This document shows, in pieces, positions 31,707 through 44,302 of a stretch of 64,000 nt of DNA; positions within the stretch are counted from its first letter, which is position 1; every line of letters starts with the position of its first letter. Under the pieces are notes generated by a model. It was not told where the DNA came from and did not search any database. It worked only from the letters and a program-made list of their open reading frames with translations. The DNA comes from Lodderomyces elongisporus (lineage: Eukaryota; Ascomycota; Pichiomycetes; Serinales; Debaryomycetaceae), in contig NC_083677.1 in assembly GCF_030384665.1 (NCBI RefSeq), forward strand, positions 1,237,501 to 1,301,500, read 5' to 3'. The position numbers and the translations under genes are program-made.

Positions 31707-33937
31707 GGCGGCAATAGTAGCAAAGAAATAAAAAAAAGAAAAACTCCCCACAAAGAAATGAGATGGTGCAGAGGAAGGGCGGGGGGAAGGGTAGATCAAT
31801 ACAATCGTAGTATTGAATATTAATTTTAAATACATCATCATCCTTGCCTCGTCGTCGTCGTCGTCGTAGTAGTCGTTTAATTATTTATTTACTTATTTCT
31901 TTCTTTCTTTCTTTCTTTCTTCTAACGCGTGTGCGGCTTTGCCTTAGAGATAAGGTACGAGAAGACAGAGCAAATCAGAGCAAATCAGAGCAAATTAGAG
32001 CAAATCAGAGCAAACCAGAGCAAATCAGAGCAAATTAGAGCAAATCAGAATGAATCGTTTGAAATTTGGCTTTTTCTCTTCCACTTTGGGTTTTTCTTTA
32101 TAATCTTTCTTTTGCTCTTTCCCGCATTGACTTACCTTGACTTGCTCTGGCTTAACTTGACTTGACTTGACTTGACTTGCCCTTTTGCAATTTCCATTCC
32201 TTTTTTTTTCTCAAAATGAACTTCCTTGTAGCTTGCCATTAGCAACGATTGCTAGGTTGCTTCTCTGTCTCCACTTGCCACTTTTATTTCTCTTCTCCTC
32301 TTTCTCCCTCCACCACCACTTACATTCCCTTTATTCATCGTCTTTCTTTTTCTTTTTCTTTGGCTTTTGCTTTTGCTTTTGCTTTTTCTTCTTATTATTA
32401 TTATTTTTTTTCCAATTCAAGCAAGGTTACTTCTTTTCCACACAAGTGCTTTGGTACGATGTGCGTTTAGTTGTCCCCAATATCTTGATATAGTTTCTTT
32501 ATACTATTGTGTCAGAGTATTATCGGATAAATCTACCCGTATTTCCGAACTTGATTTGTTTTCTGTATTTTTAATTTATTTTTTTTTTTTCTCTTTCGAA
32601 TAGTCCCTTTGTAATGAAAAATTATTAGTTAAGCAAGATAGCTCCGCCTTATCGCTCCCGCTTTCCTTTCTCTTGCCAAATGTTTTTCTCCGAATAACGG
32701 AAATTACAGAAGAGAAGAAAAGGAGCAGTATTGATAAGAAGAAAAAACGCTGCCACAACATTTCTACAATGCACGTGCTCTTCAACTTTTTCCTTCTTCG
32801 TTCCCAGTTCCCAACGCTGTCCTTCTCTTTGGTTCTTGTGTGTGTGTGTGTGTTTTGCTGGTGCTGATAATTCAAGGGTTAGCAAGCACTCTAAACTCCG
32901 TCTATTACTTTAGATCATTCAAGCTTAGTGCAAGTATTGAGGGTGAAAATAAAAAATAAAAAATAAAAAAGAACAAAATAAAAGAATGGTTATAATTTCC
33001 ATCATCGGCACTAGTAGTATCATTCGTAAGGAATTGCTTATTAATCCTTACCACTTATTATGAGTAAAGAGAAGGACAATAACGACAACAACGACGACGA
33101 CGACAATAACGACAACAACAACAGTAATAAAAAAATAAAAAATAAAAAATAAAAAATAAAAAAATAGAGCTAATAAACAAATGACTGAGCAAAAAAAAAA
33201 AAAAAAAAAGAAAAAGAAAAAAAAACAGTTTTAGGCTGACAGACAGCTAAACAGTCAAGTAAGACCACACAAACAGACAAGAGATTTCAAATGCAAAAGA
33301 AATTTCAACTAAGATTCATCTGACATATTACAGAGATTCCAACTACACCAGATATACTGAGATAAAGATACATATATTTAAACACACAAATATATATATA
33401 TATTCTGACCAAGTATCCAGATCGTGCAAAACAATGTCCTTTGTCTAATCACCTTTTGCTAGAGCCATTTTTTTTTCCTCGTGTAGATTAGAAGTTGAAA
33501 GATAGTCTTTTTCTTTTTTTTTTTTTTTGCTTCAACATACAGAATATCAGCATTTCCCTTTCTTTCTTTTGGTGGTGGTTCAAGGACAAGTCCAGCACCT
33601 ACATAAACATTCTACAGAAGGTGTGGCGTTGCAATTTATTACGACAGAAACGCGTTTAATTACCAAATCATTACATATTTTTTAAAAAAAAAATCAAAAA
33701 AGAATAGAAAGCGAGTCAATAGCTTTGATTAGCCAAACAATTAGCTCATAGGAGACCTATAGCCAAAGCTTAAAGCACAAGGGTTTATAGAACAGCAACC
33801 AGATCACCATCACCATCATTTACTATTGAGGGTTCGCACCAGCACGTCTAAATTCTGTTGATTTTCTTTTCGCCTCCCCCCCTCCTCTGTATTGTTGCTG
33901 GGGACACCACTTTTTTACATAACAAGACTTATTACTC
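31707..33937. other. KAR3-SIS gene intergenic region, 2.2 kb
   Basis: This is very repeat-rich: (CGT)n 31848-31870, (TTTC)n 31900-31921, a 10-bp AGAGCAAATC array (31967-32049), CTTGA units (about 32127-32180), (CTTTTG)n 32340-32385, (GT)n 32836-32852, AAAAATAA and ACAACGACGA repeats (33075-33165). Short ORFs are composed of these repeats. The length suggests a long 5' leader or regulatory region for the downstream gene; none is proved. Confidence 0.45.
31967..32049. repeat. 10-bp minisatellite, unit AGAGCAAATC
   Basis: About eight units in tandem, with single-base variants (AAATT, AAACC). They lie in non-coding DNA downstream of KAR3. Confidence 0.9.
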
Positions 33938-34798
33938 ATGACTAGTCCATTTCAATCACCTACAAAAGAAGAGATTGGTGATGATGTAGCAGGGTTGCTT
34001 CTCACCAAGGAAGACTCTACAGTGTCACTAGCAGTTGCAGGAGAGAACCCCGAAACCACACACAAATCTATCGGCCATAGTATCAATCGACCTCATAGCT
34101 CTTCATCCACTGCATCAGACAATTTCACAACGGCTTTTGTACAAAGCTCCTTGAATTCAATCACAAACACGCTACGGTTGGAAAACGAAGCCGTGAACAA
34201 TCTATACAACCAATACCAGACAGATGAGTTCTCAATAACCAATTTACTCGACTCCATTGCCCTCATGTTCAAAACATACCAACGGAAAGGTAAGATTATT
34301 ATTTGCGGTATAGGAAAATCTCACAAGTTGGCAACAAAGCTAACCGCGACTTTGAACTCGCTCAGCATCTCAAGTTGCAATTTGCACCCATCAGAAGCAT
34401 TGCATGGCGATTTGGGGATGATCAATGAGTCGCTTGATTGCTTGATAATGCTAACCTCGTCGGGGAATACCCCCGAGCTTCTCAATTTGTTGCCGCACTT
34501 GTCAACAGACCTTCCTATCATCTTGCTCACGTGCAACAAAGTCTCGAAGCTTTCGAAAAGTGGACGCATTCGCAGTCTAATATATGCAGAGCTACTGCCC
34601 ATGCACAATGAAGAAGCAATACATGGCTTACCAGCACCAACAGTGTCAACCACGTTGTCGTTGATTTTAGCAGATTCAGTGATTTTAGCGTTGTCTGAAT
34701 TGATTGAAAACGATTTGTTCAAAAGAAGAAAGTTGTTTGGGTTGAAACACCCCGGTGGTTCAATCGGACTGAGCTTGAACAAGGGCGGTGGCGGCGGC

Positions 34799-34836
<38 letters not shown>

Positions 34837-35479
34837 CAATAACAGCCGAGCTAATGGAAACGCTGCTGGTGAAGAGACAAACACTAAATTTGATACCAAC
34901 GCTGCTTCAACTTCTTTGTCGTCCTTCCCACAATCCGAAATTAGTAGTGCCACATCACTACTCAGTCTCAAAGTCGACAGGTTTGCAAAAGTAGTTGAGG
35001 CGTTTGTGGGCTCAAACACTGAATCAAACCAAACTTCAATCTTTTCTGAAAACATGCACGAAGAGGAATTGGAAATGTATGCGCCTCCTAAGTCACCATT
35101 ATCAGAAGGCAGTAGTGCGGCGAGTGCTTCAGGTACTGGTACTGGTACTGGTGCTGGTGCTGGTACTGGTGCTGGTACTGGTACTGGTGCTGGTGCTGGT
35201 GCTGGTACTCTTGGCGGAGTAGAAACATGCAAATTGGTTACTCACGACCAAATCTTGAATGTTGGTGAGTTTGATATCCTTCAATGGATGGCCCTTTATG
35301 ATACCTTAAAAATCCAAGGCTCACCATTGCAAGTGAAGTTTACACAAATTAAGGAATTCTATAGAGAATACTGTGCAAATCGACTGAGTGAGTTGACGAA
35401 AACCTCACTTATTGAACGTGCAGAACATATAAATCATTGGAACACATTCAAGTGGAATTTACTACGATCCTTTAAATAA
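33938..35479 (+). CDS. KpsF/GutQ-like sugar-phosphate isomerase (SIS domain)
   Basis: This encodes 513 residues. The SIS domain (about 112-285) has GIGKSHKLATKLTATL, H150-PSEALHG-DLGMI with H156, LTSSGNTPELLNL, and H271-PGGSIGLSL. These are the hallmarks of arabinose-5-phosphate isomerases (KpsF, KdsD, GutQ), which interconvert D-ribulose-5-P and D-arabinose-5-P. Bacterial enzymes end in two CBS domains; here none is seen. Instead there is a low-complexity insertion (Gly4-6, Ser runs, Asn, about 282-305), then a Ser-rich part with a GTGTGAGA tract (about 390-425), and a novel helical C-terminus (about 430-513). In a fungus the substrate is uncertain. S. cerevisiae has no close copy that I recall. 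Confidence 0.85.
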
Positions 35480-36127
35480 TACTGATTTTTTTTCTGGGTA
35501 AGATATATTTTATTTTTTTAAAAAAAAAAAAAAAGAAAAACAAATTTGAAAATGAAAATAACTTATTGTATAACGATGACGGGTATAAAATGTTTTCAGT
35601 CAACTAACATGTAGACCTCAACTTCGCTAAAAGGCTTTGGTAACGAGAGGCGGGGGGGGGGGGGGGGGGCAAAAGACCTAGTAAGCTTATCATCGTCAAT
35701 GTTTTTTTGCTTTTTTTTGCTACATTTTTTCAAAAAAAAATTAAAATAAAAAACAGAAATGATAAGAAAAAAAAAGTGAGTTCAAAACGGAGTTGAAAAG
35801 GCCCTTTTCTTTTATCAACCGTGATATACGAAGACGATTTTCGTGCTTACTAATAAAGCTAATCTTACAAAGAAAAAATGATTGTCTAAAATATAAAATA
35901 GAAACAAATAGGGTCAATTATAAAGTGTCTTGCAAAAGGCACTCACGTTTTATATACAATGTTATTTAGATTTTCAAATTTCTTTTTCGTTTTCATTTTC
36001 TTCTTTTCTTCTTTTCTTCTTTTCTAATTTTCTAATTTTCTAATTTTGGAATAAAGTAGCGTCAATTAGACAAAAAAAATTAAAAAAAAAAAAGGAGGAC
36101 TCTTACAACGAAACAAGTCCCTCCTCA
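35480..36127. repeat. Convergent 3' region with a G18 run
   Basis: A run of 18 G (35652-35669) is flanked by AT-rich DNA between the SIS gene and PUF3 stops. T and A tracts occupy the rest (CTTTT/TTCTT repeats at about 35998-36045). No gene is seen. Confidence 0.7.
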
Positions 36128-38334
36128 TCAGTTCTGGTCAAAAGCGGTTTCTGCCATCATGATCATCTTCTCCACACTCGCCAAATGCTTGCCTCCAAAA
36201 TTGTTCATATCGGACAATTGTTTCAAGTACTGTCTCAACTTCAACACCAACTGTTTCTTTTCGGGGTAGTTTGAGTCCAAAACCTCAACCAACTTCTGAA
36301 TGACATAATTTGCATATTGATCTTTCATCATAAGTGCCAATGGTGAGTCGTCGCTAACTTCAACGTTTTCTCCTCCATTATCTTTGCTATTCTTGATATC
36401 GTCTTCCGCTTCATTGCCCAACATCACCTCGTGCAATATACGTTTTCTTTGCTGTACATCACCATGCTTTATGCATTTTTCGATAACATTAGAAGCAAAC
36501 TTGTGTTTGGAAAAAGTCACCACATTGCCCAATACTATAGTCAAAACCTCTTCTTTCTCCGCTGGAGTTCCCTGCTCCAATATATGCTGAATCACGTAAT
36601 TTCCATACTGGTCCTGAATAAGATAATATATATATTTGTTCAACTCTTGCATAATCATCTTTTGGTCCTCCTTGTTTGAATACTCGAGCAATCTTTGGAC
36701 AACTCTACAACCATATGAGTGTGTACTGAGGTGGTAGATTTGATTCTCCAAGCTTGTGAGAATAAACCTAATCTTGTCAAAGGGGTGGATTTTCTCGATC
36801 GATTTCTGAATCACATGGTTACCATTTTGGTCCTTAGAACAGATTAAAATATAATCACGCAACTCTTTGATAATCTTCATCTGATCATCGACATCTTCTA
36901 AGGATTCAAGCGCTCTCTGGACAACACGACATCCATACATTTGCAATGAAAGCTCATAGATATGGCCAACCATATGGCTCAACAAAATCAGTTTTTGGAT
37001 CTTGGAACCGTGTTCAAAGTACTTTTGAATAACGTAGTTTCCAAAAACATCCGTCATTAAATCATAGGTAATGTCTCGAATCTCATTGAAGATCACTTCC
37101 TTCTCTTCTTCGGATGCAGTGGGTAGCTTCTGCTGGATAAAACGTGAACCATGTTGGTCCTTCGTAAATTCAACAGCGTGTCCAAAGATATCACGCAAAG
37201 TGTAGTCCTTATTCTTTGTGTTTGAACGAACCTCTTCCAATAATGGTGAGCGGTATATATGAGAGCCCCCACCGCTGCCATTACCACCATTACCACCATT
37301 ACCACTACCTGCGTTTTTACCCTTGGCATTTTTCTTCTTTTGCGGATGACCATTACCATTATTACCGCTTGCATTTTTCAGGTCCCTTGGTGGAGCCGAA
37401 GATGACTTGGGTGGGGGAGACAACTTGTGCGAGGAATGGTGTGACAGTTTGTGATGTGGTAATCCGTTGTGGCGCTCTATTGTGGGCATTCCCATTGCTG
37501 CTTCCTGAGGCGAAACACTCTTGAGATTATCGGGACTCATCATACCTGGGGAATGTTGATACATTGCAAATGGATGGAATGGAGGGAACATGAATGCCGC
37601 AGGCGAATATTGTCTATTTATAAGACCAACGCCAATGGGACCGGCACCATTTTGATATTCATCTTTCCCTTCCTCGGGTTTAGGCAAGCCATTCTTCAGT
37701 GTAGAGCTTGTCTTGGCATTGGGATTTTCATTCTGTCTTGTTTCCTCTTCATTTGTTTTGGTACTCTTTTTCTCGGTTTCCTCCCTTTCCTTATCTTCGG
37801 AAGATACTGATGTTGCGCCTTGTTCAGAATCGTTTATAATTGGTGGAGGAGGTGGTGGTGGAATTGGTGCTAATGGAAATGGAAAAAAGTTTCCATACAT
37901 CATATGGTACATATTTGGATCCATAAACTGTGGTGGAGGTGGGGAGGGAACCATAAACGGAGGTGGTGGTGGAGGCGCAGCGTGAGAATGAGATCCATTT
38001 ATAGGTGGCATCTGTTGCTGTTGTTGTTGTTGTTGCTGTTGCTGTTGCTGTTGTGGTTGCTGATTTTGCATGTGGCCGTAAAAGGACTGAGGTGGGACCA
38101 TGGGTGGTTGGAGCTGGGGGCTAGGTTCTGTAGACTTTATAGTACCATCCAAAAAGTAGTTGGCTGTGTTATTTGCTGGAGTAAACGAAGTCACAGTAGC
38201 AGGGTTCCAGAATGTTTGAGGAATGTGGCTGGTGGTAGATTGACCAGTTGAAGTCTTGTTACTTTCATGCACATTGAAATTTGTGTTCAAGTCTGAGTTG
38301 ACTGAGACTGCTGCGCTATTCTGAATTGGTGAGC

Positions 38335-38374
<40 letters not shown>

Positions 38375-39133
38375 ATTGCCGCTGCTACTGCTGCTACTGC
38401 TGCTGCTGCTGTTACCAATGTTGTTACTGTTACCAATGTTGTTACTGCTGACGCTACTGCTATTGTTGCTATTGTTGCTATTGTAGGTGTCAATTTTATC
38501 ACTAATTGATTGGTGTCTAGAAGATCTTGGCACTGGCATATTCAAATTCTCATTTAATGATCCACTTGCTCTTGAACCGCCAACACCCATGCTCAAAAAG
38601 GGCTTATTGAATTCGCCACCTGTATTGCCTGAAGATAACGATAAGCTGCCTAGTTCGATTTCTCTTGTTGCATCTGCTACACTCGAAAACTTTTGCAAGA
38701 AGCTCTCCTGTGGTGGGTGTCTGCTAGCGATACCGCCGCTGATGGATGCAGTACCAAAATTCAATCTCTGCGAGTTGTTTCCAGCTGCATTGTTTGAAGA
38801 AGACGAAAAGTTGAATCTGGAGGGGTTGCTGTTGAAATTGATGTTGCCTCCCACCGGTGCGGTAATGGCAGATAGAGCGCCTCTTTTAAAGTTGATAAAC
38901 GAGTCATCAATGTCGCTGCCATCATTGAATGAGAGTCTTCTGTCGCACAAGTTCGTAGGTAATTGGTCTATAGGGTCAGAGTCTGCTAAGAACTTGGCAA
39001 TATCTGGGTCGACCTGGTCTAATACCGATTTGAACTGACTCGTTGACTGGTTCTTATTTGATGAGAGCGATAGGTTCGCTTGGATTGGTGAAGAATGGCT
39101 ACTTGACCAAATAGTCTCTGTAGGCATTTCCAA
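36128..39133 (-). CDS. PUF3: PUF3, Pumilio-family mRNA-binding protein
   Basis: This encodes 1001 residues. The Puf domain occupies about 640-985 with eight repeats whose RNA-contact triplets read, in order: SRFIQ, NYVIQ, CRVVQ, NHVIQ, CRVVQ, NYVIQ, SNVIE, NYVIQ. By the Puf code this predicts a UGUAUAUA or UGUANAUA site, as for S. cerevisiae Puf3, which controls mRNAs of mitochondrial proteins at the mitochondrial surface. The N-terminal 630 residues are disordered: Asn and Ser runs (about 225-265), poly-Gln (about 360-380), poly-Pro blocks, and Asn/Gly near 600. The assignment to Puf3 rather than Puf4/5 rests on the triplets and the RSPLLEEVRSN lead-in. Confidence 0.93.
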
Positions 39134-41158
39134 ATGAAATTTATTAGACCAAAAAGGCTCAACTCTGAATGTGCTGGATAGGTAAAAAAAATGTGGGCTT
39201 GAAAAATGTGTTCTCCTCTTCTCTCTTCTCTCTTTGTCTTTCTCTGTCTATCTATCTATCTATCTATCTATCTAGCTAGTTAGTTCTTTGTTGTTTGTTT
39301 ATTTATTTCTTTCTTTTTTTGTTTTCTTCCTTTATATATAAGTCTATGTATATATAAAACGTGCACAAGCTAATGGACTTGGGTATTGATGAAGCTTGCT
39401 CCTAAAACTTGGTCTATTTACAATGGAGTCAAAGTGTCTTTGATGAGGTATATACAGTTGTTTTGTGCTTGTAGTTGCAGTTGTTTCTACTGGTCAAACA
39501 GATTTGATGATTGATTGATACCTCGTATGTCAAAGTTGGAATTTATAAATAATGATACAGATCCAAGATTGTGCAAGACAAACAAAAAGTAGATCCTGTA
39601 TGTGTAGTTGTATGGTTTCTTTAGGCTTGGGTTTGAAGATTATTTACAGGGATCGGTGTATGTGTGGGTGTTTGTGTATGTGTGGGTGTTTGTGTATGTG
39701 TGGGTGTTTGTGTATATACAAGTATATGTTACTTGGTGGTCTCAGTTGATGTAGGTGTATAGTGAAGAAATGAAGTTGTTTGGTCTCTGTACGAAAGGCT
39801 CTCCTAACTTTCTGGCTTCTTTACACAGTTGCAGTTTTGCCTTTGTCTTTTATTGCCAATTGTTTTGTTTCGGTTTTTTTTTGCGCATGGGTAAAGAAAA
39901 AGAAAAAATAAAAATAAAAAATAAAATAAAAAAAATAAATTAATTAATAAATTATTTACCAAATTGCAGATTACAACTGTGCTTCTTTATTATTACGATT
40001 ATTACTATTAATACTATGCGCTCTCTCCCTTTTAATCTCAACATCATCCTCTGTCTGACAAGAAATAGTAATACACGTACTAGCACTTGAAGTACTGGAG
40101 TGGTTGTAAGTAAAGACCAGTTCCAACTACTATTGCATTACAGGTTTTATAGTGGGGAATCTATGTGTTCTGCTTGGGCGTGCGAAGCAAAACGTTTTCT
40201 TTTTTGTTTTTTTTTTATGTCTGGTTATGGGAAAAAAAAAAAAAAAAAGAAAAAAAGAAAAAGAAAAAAGAAAAAGAAAAAGAAAAAGAAAAAGGGTCAG
40301 AGCCACACAATGCTACAGTTTAAATCCTCGACCAGATTCTTCCTTTTTTTTTCACTGAAATCATGAATAAATGTGACTTTTTCTAAGCAGAAATGTTGAA
40401 ACAAAGCAAAGTCAAGGTAGAAACAGCAAAGCTTAGTAGTTGAAGATTATTGATTTAAAAGACTGTTTTGCATATTTTTCTCACTACTAACTTTCTTTTT
40501 TTAAACAATTCTAGGTGGATCTACTCTATGGGCTAATTTTGTTTCCAATTTTTTTTTTATTTTTTTTTTTTTTTTACTTGAAAATAATACCAAAATCTCA
40601 CTAATCGCCTTATATTGTAATTTCATATACTTACTCAGTCTGAGACTTTTCTTTACTAATGTACACTGTTCAGAACCACACTGAGGGATATATATGGCTA
40701 CAAGTATATATGACTGTTTAAATGAATATAGAGTGCTAGATAGGAAGAGTCATTTATCACTCACATCATCTTTCCACCTTCCAAACCATATACAAAGAAA
40801 CAGATCTATGCCACATGGAAATACCTGGCTGGTAGCATTCAGCTAAATGATTATATAATCACTCTCACATATACATACATTTATTTATATGTATATTTTA
40901 TATATATTTTATATATATTTTTTTTATATATATATATATATATATATATTTTTTTTGTCATTTTTACCAAAACCTTCACATGTTGTATACGCAAATGCCC
41001 CTTCTGTTTAGTTCCCATAATATAGTGAATTTTCTCTACAGTGAATTTGCCAGCTTCCCACCCCTTACTCAGTCCATTTATATCAACATTGGTTTCTGTT
41101 TGGCATTCTCTTTGTCATAACCTTCACCTCCCCTTCTCCTCCCCTTCTCCTACCCTCA
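39134..41158. other. PUF3-PET54 divergent intergenic region, 2.0 kb
   Basis: Repeats are (CTAT)n 39245-39273, three 18-bp units TGTATGTGTGGGTGTTTG (39657-39710), (AAAAAG)n 40230-40295 and (TA)n 40892-40950. ORFs of up to 88 codons (40100-40366) are built on the A-rich tract and are not believable. The CCTTCTCCT repeats at 41130-41155 sit just before the PET54 ATG. Confidence 0.5.
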
Positions 41159-42229
41159 ATGGCTAAATCGGCTGCAGAAACATCAAAGAGGTTGATGAAC
41201 CTACTTTACAACCAAACGGCATCTCAGATCTCAATAACAAGCTCCAGTCCTCGCATTTTGAAACAGCTAAATACAGATACTGAGACCAATAAAGGAAAAG
41301 ATAGAGGGATAGGTAAAGACGAATATAGCAGCACTTCTTTACTAGATGACCCAACTGCGTTTGCCCTTGGGATCAATAACTATAACAATAACTATAACAA
41401 TAACAATAACAATAACAACAATAAAGAACATTTTCCTCCTACACCAAGCAGCTTTGCCCATCTTCGGAAAACTCCGGCAAAGCAAGCGCTAGTCAACTGC
41501 TGGCCCAAATACCAATCCAACATTCTATCGTTCAGATGTCCCAATCTGTTTGTAACAAAGCAAGACTTTCAAAACATACTTCCAAGGGAAAGATACCAAT
41601 CATATGACATTAATCCAAAAAGTGCGTTTGAAGTGATAAAAAGACGAGAAGGTGAATTGCTAACGTTTTGCAACGAATACTTCCTTGTATTCAAAAACCA
41701 AATCAGTGCATGTGTGTATATAATGGAGACATCAAATAAACTAATCAACGGAGTTCCTCTAAAGCTCAACTTTGAACCGTTGGAAACCATCACTCAACAA
41801 TTGGTTCCTGAAAAGCTTCGACGATCTAATTATGAAGAATTAATCAAGGAGACTACCTTGTCAAAGACTTCTTTCTTCCAACTGACGGAAAATGATTATG
41901 AATTCCCAAACTATAAACCCATTTTGAATATTCTTGATATCGAAAGACGCGAAAGATCAGTTTTAGTGCATAATTGGCCCTTTGGGTTAATGCCACAAAC
42001 TTTCCATGATTATTTCAGAAATTACAACTTGGACCCAAAAGAACCAAAAACCGTTGTACATTCAGATATATCTAAGGAAATCAACTCCGTGATTCTAACC
42101 TTCTCCAAAAAGCGAGACGCCCTAAGATTTACACGCAACTTTCATGGCAAACACTGGCTGATTTTACAGGATTATTCAATTACAAACGAAAAAGTGTTTT
42201 CACAACCTATTCTTTGTGAGGATATCTAG
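41159..42229 (+). CDS. PET54: Probable PET54, mitochondrial RNA-binding translation/splicing factor
   Basis: This encodes 356 residues with a basic Ser/Thr N-terminus lacking acids for about 35 residues, consistent with mitochondrial import. An Asn expansion lies at about 75-90. Three stretches resemble S. cerevisiae Pet54 from memory: CPNLFVTKQDFQNILP (Pet54 NPYLVKEDFLSILP), RSVLVHNWP with DYFRNYNLD (KSVLVWNIP, NYFWFYNI), and ILTFSKKRDALRFTRNFHGK (ISFENSHDAYRFKRNYHG). The last two mark RRM-like folds. Pet54 is a COX3 mRNA translational activator and helps splice COX1 intron aI5β. Length exceeds Pet54 (293). The orthology is tentative. Confidence 0.6.
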   Translation: MAKSAAETSKRLMNLLYNQTASQISITSSSPRILKQLNTDTETNKGKDRGIGKDEYSSTSLLDDPTAFALGINNYNNNYNNNNNNNNNKEHFPPTPSSFAHLRKTPAKQALVNCWPKYQSNILSFRCPNLFVTKQDFQNILPRERYQSYDINPKSAFEVIKRREGELLTFCNEYFLVFKNQISACVYIMETSNKLINGVPLKLNFEPLETITQQLVPEKLRRSNYEELIKETTLSKTSFFQLTENDYEFPNYKPILNILDIERRERSVLVHNWPFGLMPQTFHDYFRNYNLDPKEPKTVVHSDISKEINSVILTFSKKRDALRFTRNFHGKHWLILQDYSITNEKVFSQPILCEDI

Positions 42230-42490
42230 GCGAACAAGATAAACCAGATGAACCAGAAGTTTTTACATTAACTAATAACAGACATGTAAGTAAAGCCTTA
42301 TAGGAAAGGAAACACAGAAATTTCAAAAAAAAAAAATTAAAAAAATTAAAAAAATTAAAAGATTTACAAATTTACAAATTTACAAATTTACAGATTTACA
42401 GATTTGTTTTAAAAATTTAAATTCATGAGTGTCAAACAATGTGTAAGTTTTTGTTATTCATTTACTACTTCTACACTCAATTCTTCAAAA

Positions 42491-43270
42491 TTATGAAAGT
42501 TCCAAGGTTTTCCAGCTTACTCTAATGAGCTTCCATCGGTGCTTTTGTTGCACAACTGTATCGTCAATATCACTACTGTTTATAGTTCCTGAGCTATCCT
42601 TAATGATCATGTATTTTTCTACTAATTGCTTAACTGGCCAAAGTATAACCACCGTATCGGAATCTAGCCACCCAAGTGTTCCTTTATCCAATACGGTTTC
42701 ATTCGGATGGTATTTGCCAGTATTGACACTGCAGCAACTCCAAGTGCTTTTGAAGTATTGAGGAACGATGCGCGATGGGATTCTCGAGATATATCTGCTG
42801 AGTACATGTTCTTTGTTATTTTGCATTGGAGAATCAGAGTTGCCATGTGAATGTTGAACAGCCAGTGTCTTATGTGTACCATATGTAGCTTGGTCGGCAC
42901 CATTTGCAAATTGGTCATCCAAAGAGTATATGTGCAATGTGTATTTGTCTGATATGACTGCCAATTTGTTACCATCAGGACTGAACTCCATCGATGTAAT
43001 CTCTGCCTTGTCTAAGCCACGTCTGAATTCATATAACAAGTTTGTTGTCTCGGTTGAGTGGATTCGAATAATTGTACCGGTGATAGACGCACTTGCCACC
43101 ATTGTACCGAGATTGTTGAGACATATATTGTGAATAGCTGATTTATGGGCTCGAATGATAGTGACAGTCGGAGGTACCAGAGTACTAACAGCAGCAGCAG
43201 CAACAACAGCTGGAATAGAAGTGGAAGTGGAAGAGTTTGATGATGCTTTTGATGGGGACAACAATGGTGC

Positions 43271-43343
<73 letters not shown>

Positions 43344-44302
43344 GGTGGTGGTGGTGGTGTTGGTGGCACTGACAGTGACAATTGTTGTACATATAAATTG
43401 TTGTTCTTTACAGATGTATTGGAATCATCAGTTTGATTGTTCAAAACAACAATTTGTATTTGGCCCGTTGCTTTCCCTGGAAATGCCACTGTAGTACTAT
43501 TGTGAACCACAACCCCCAGAGCAGTACTTTTCGTGTACTGAGCATTGAAGCGGTTTCCACCAGCACTTGTTGTGACTAGACTTGCCAACCCCTGCTCATT
43601 TTGAGGATGTGTTTTATATGTGTATAGTTTCTTTAATGGTGTTGTAAACTCGTATATGTACAATTCATCAACCAATACTACAATAATCTTGGTTCTTGAT
43701 AAGAGAACATTGAGTATTGGGTTTGCGAATGCTTCTTGTAAGCTGATTTTTCTCTTTAGATCGTCCCATATGATCAACATATTTGGTGGAAATCGTGCAT
43801 GAACACCCCCTCCAATGAGTGCAAGGTAATTTGTTCTGTATAACATGGTTACATGTCCAATTGATGACCCGTAATCACCGAATTCAGCTATTGGCTCGCG
43901 TTTAATTTGAGAGCCAATCCTGTTCTTATCTGACCCTGGATCTTCTGTTTGTACATCTCCACCTTCACCACCACTACCATAGTTGACCTTATTAATACCT
44001 TTAGCAGTATCACCAAGGGTGCTACCGATACGAGAACTTTTATTTTGTCGCAGCTCCACTGTTGTTGATTTAGACGAATTCGATGCTAATGAAGATGAAG
44101 AACGCGGTGGGTATAAAGGGTGTTGTGACAGATTGGCCAGACGAATGCTATTGGTAAAGTCCCGTTTTACCTTTAATTCCAAAGGATCTGTGTTGTAAAC
44201 TAAGAATCCATGCTCATGACCCACAGCAAAGCATCCACAATCTTGATTGAAATTCATGCAATGTATTTTGTCGAGAGTATTCTTGTTTCTCATGCTTGAC
44301 AT
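42491..44302 (-). CDS. HSV2: HSV2, PROPPIN-family PI3P/PI(3,5)P2-binding protein
   Basis: This encodes 603 residues of the Atg18/PROPPIN beta-propeller family. The phosphoinositide-binding FRRG motif is near residue 425 in YEFRRGLDKAEITS. CMNFNQDCGCFAVGHEHGFLVYNTDPL opens the propeller, and the MLYRTNYLALIGGG and WDDLKRK motifs match Hsv2 rather than Atg18 or Atg21. Hsv2 promotes piecemeal microautophagy of the nucleus. A poly-Gln tract (about 320-345), Ser and Val/Ala runs expand one loop. It shares a divergent promoter with ATG1. Confidence 0.88.
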
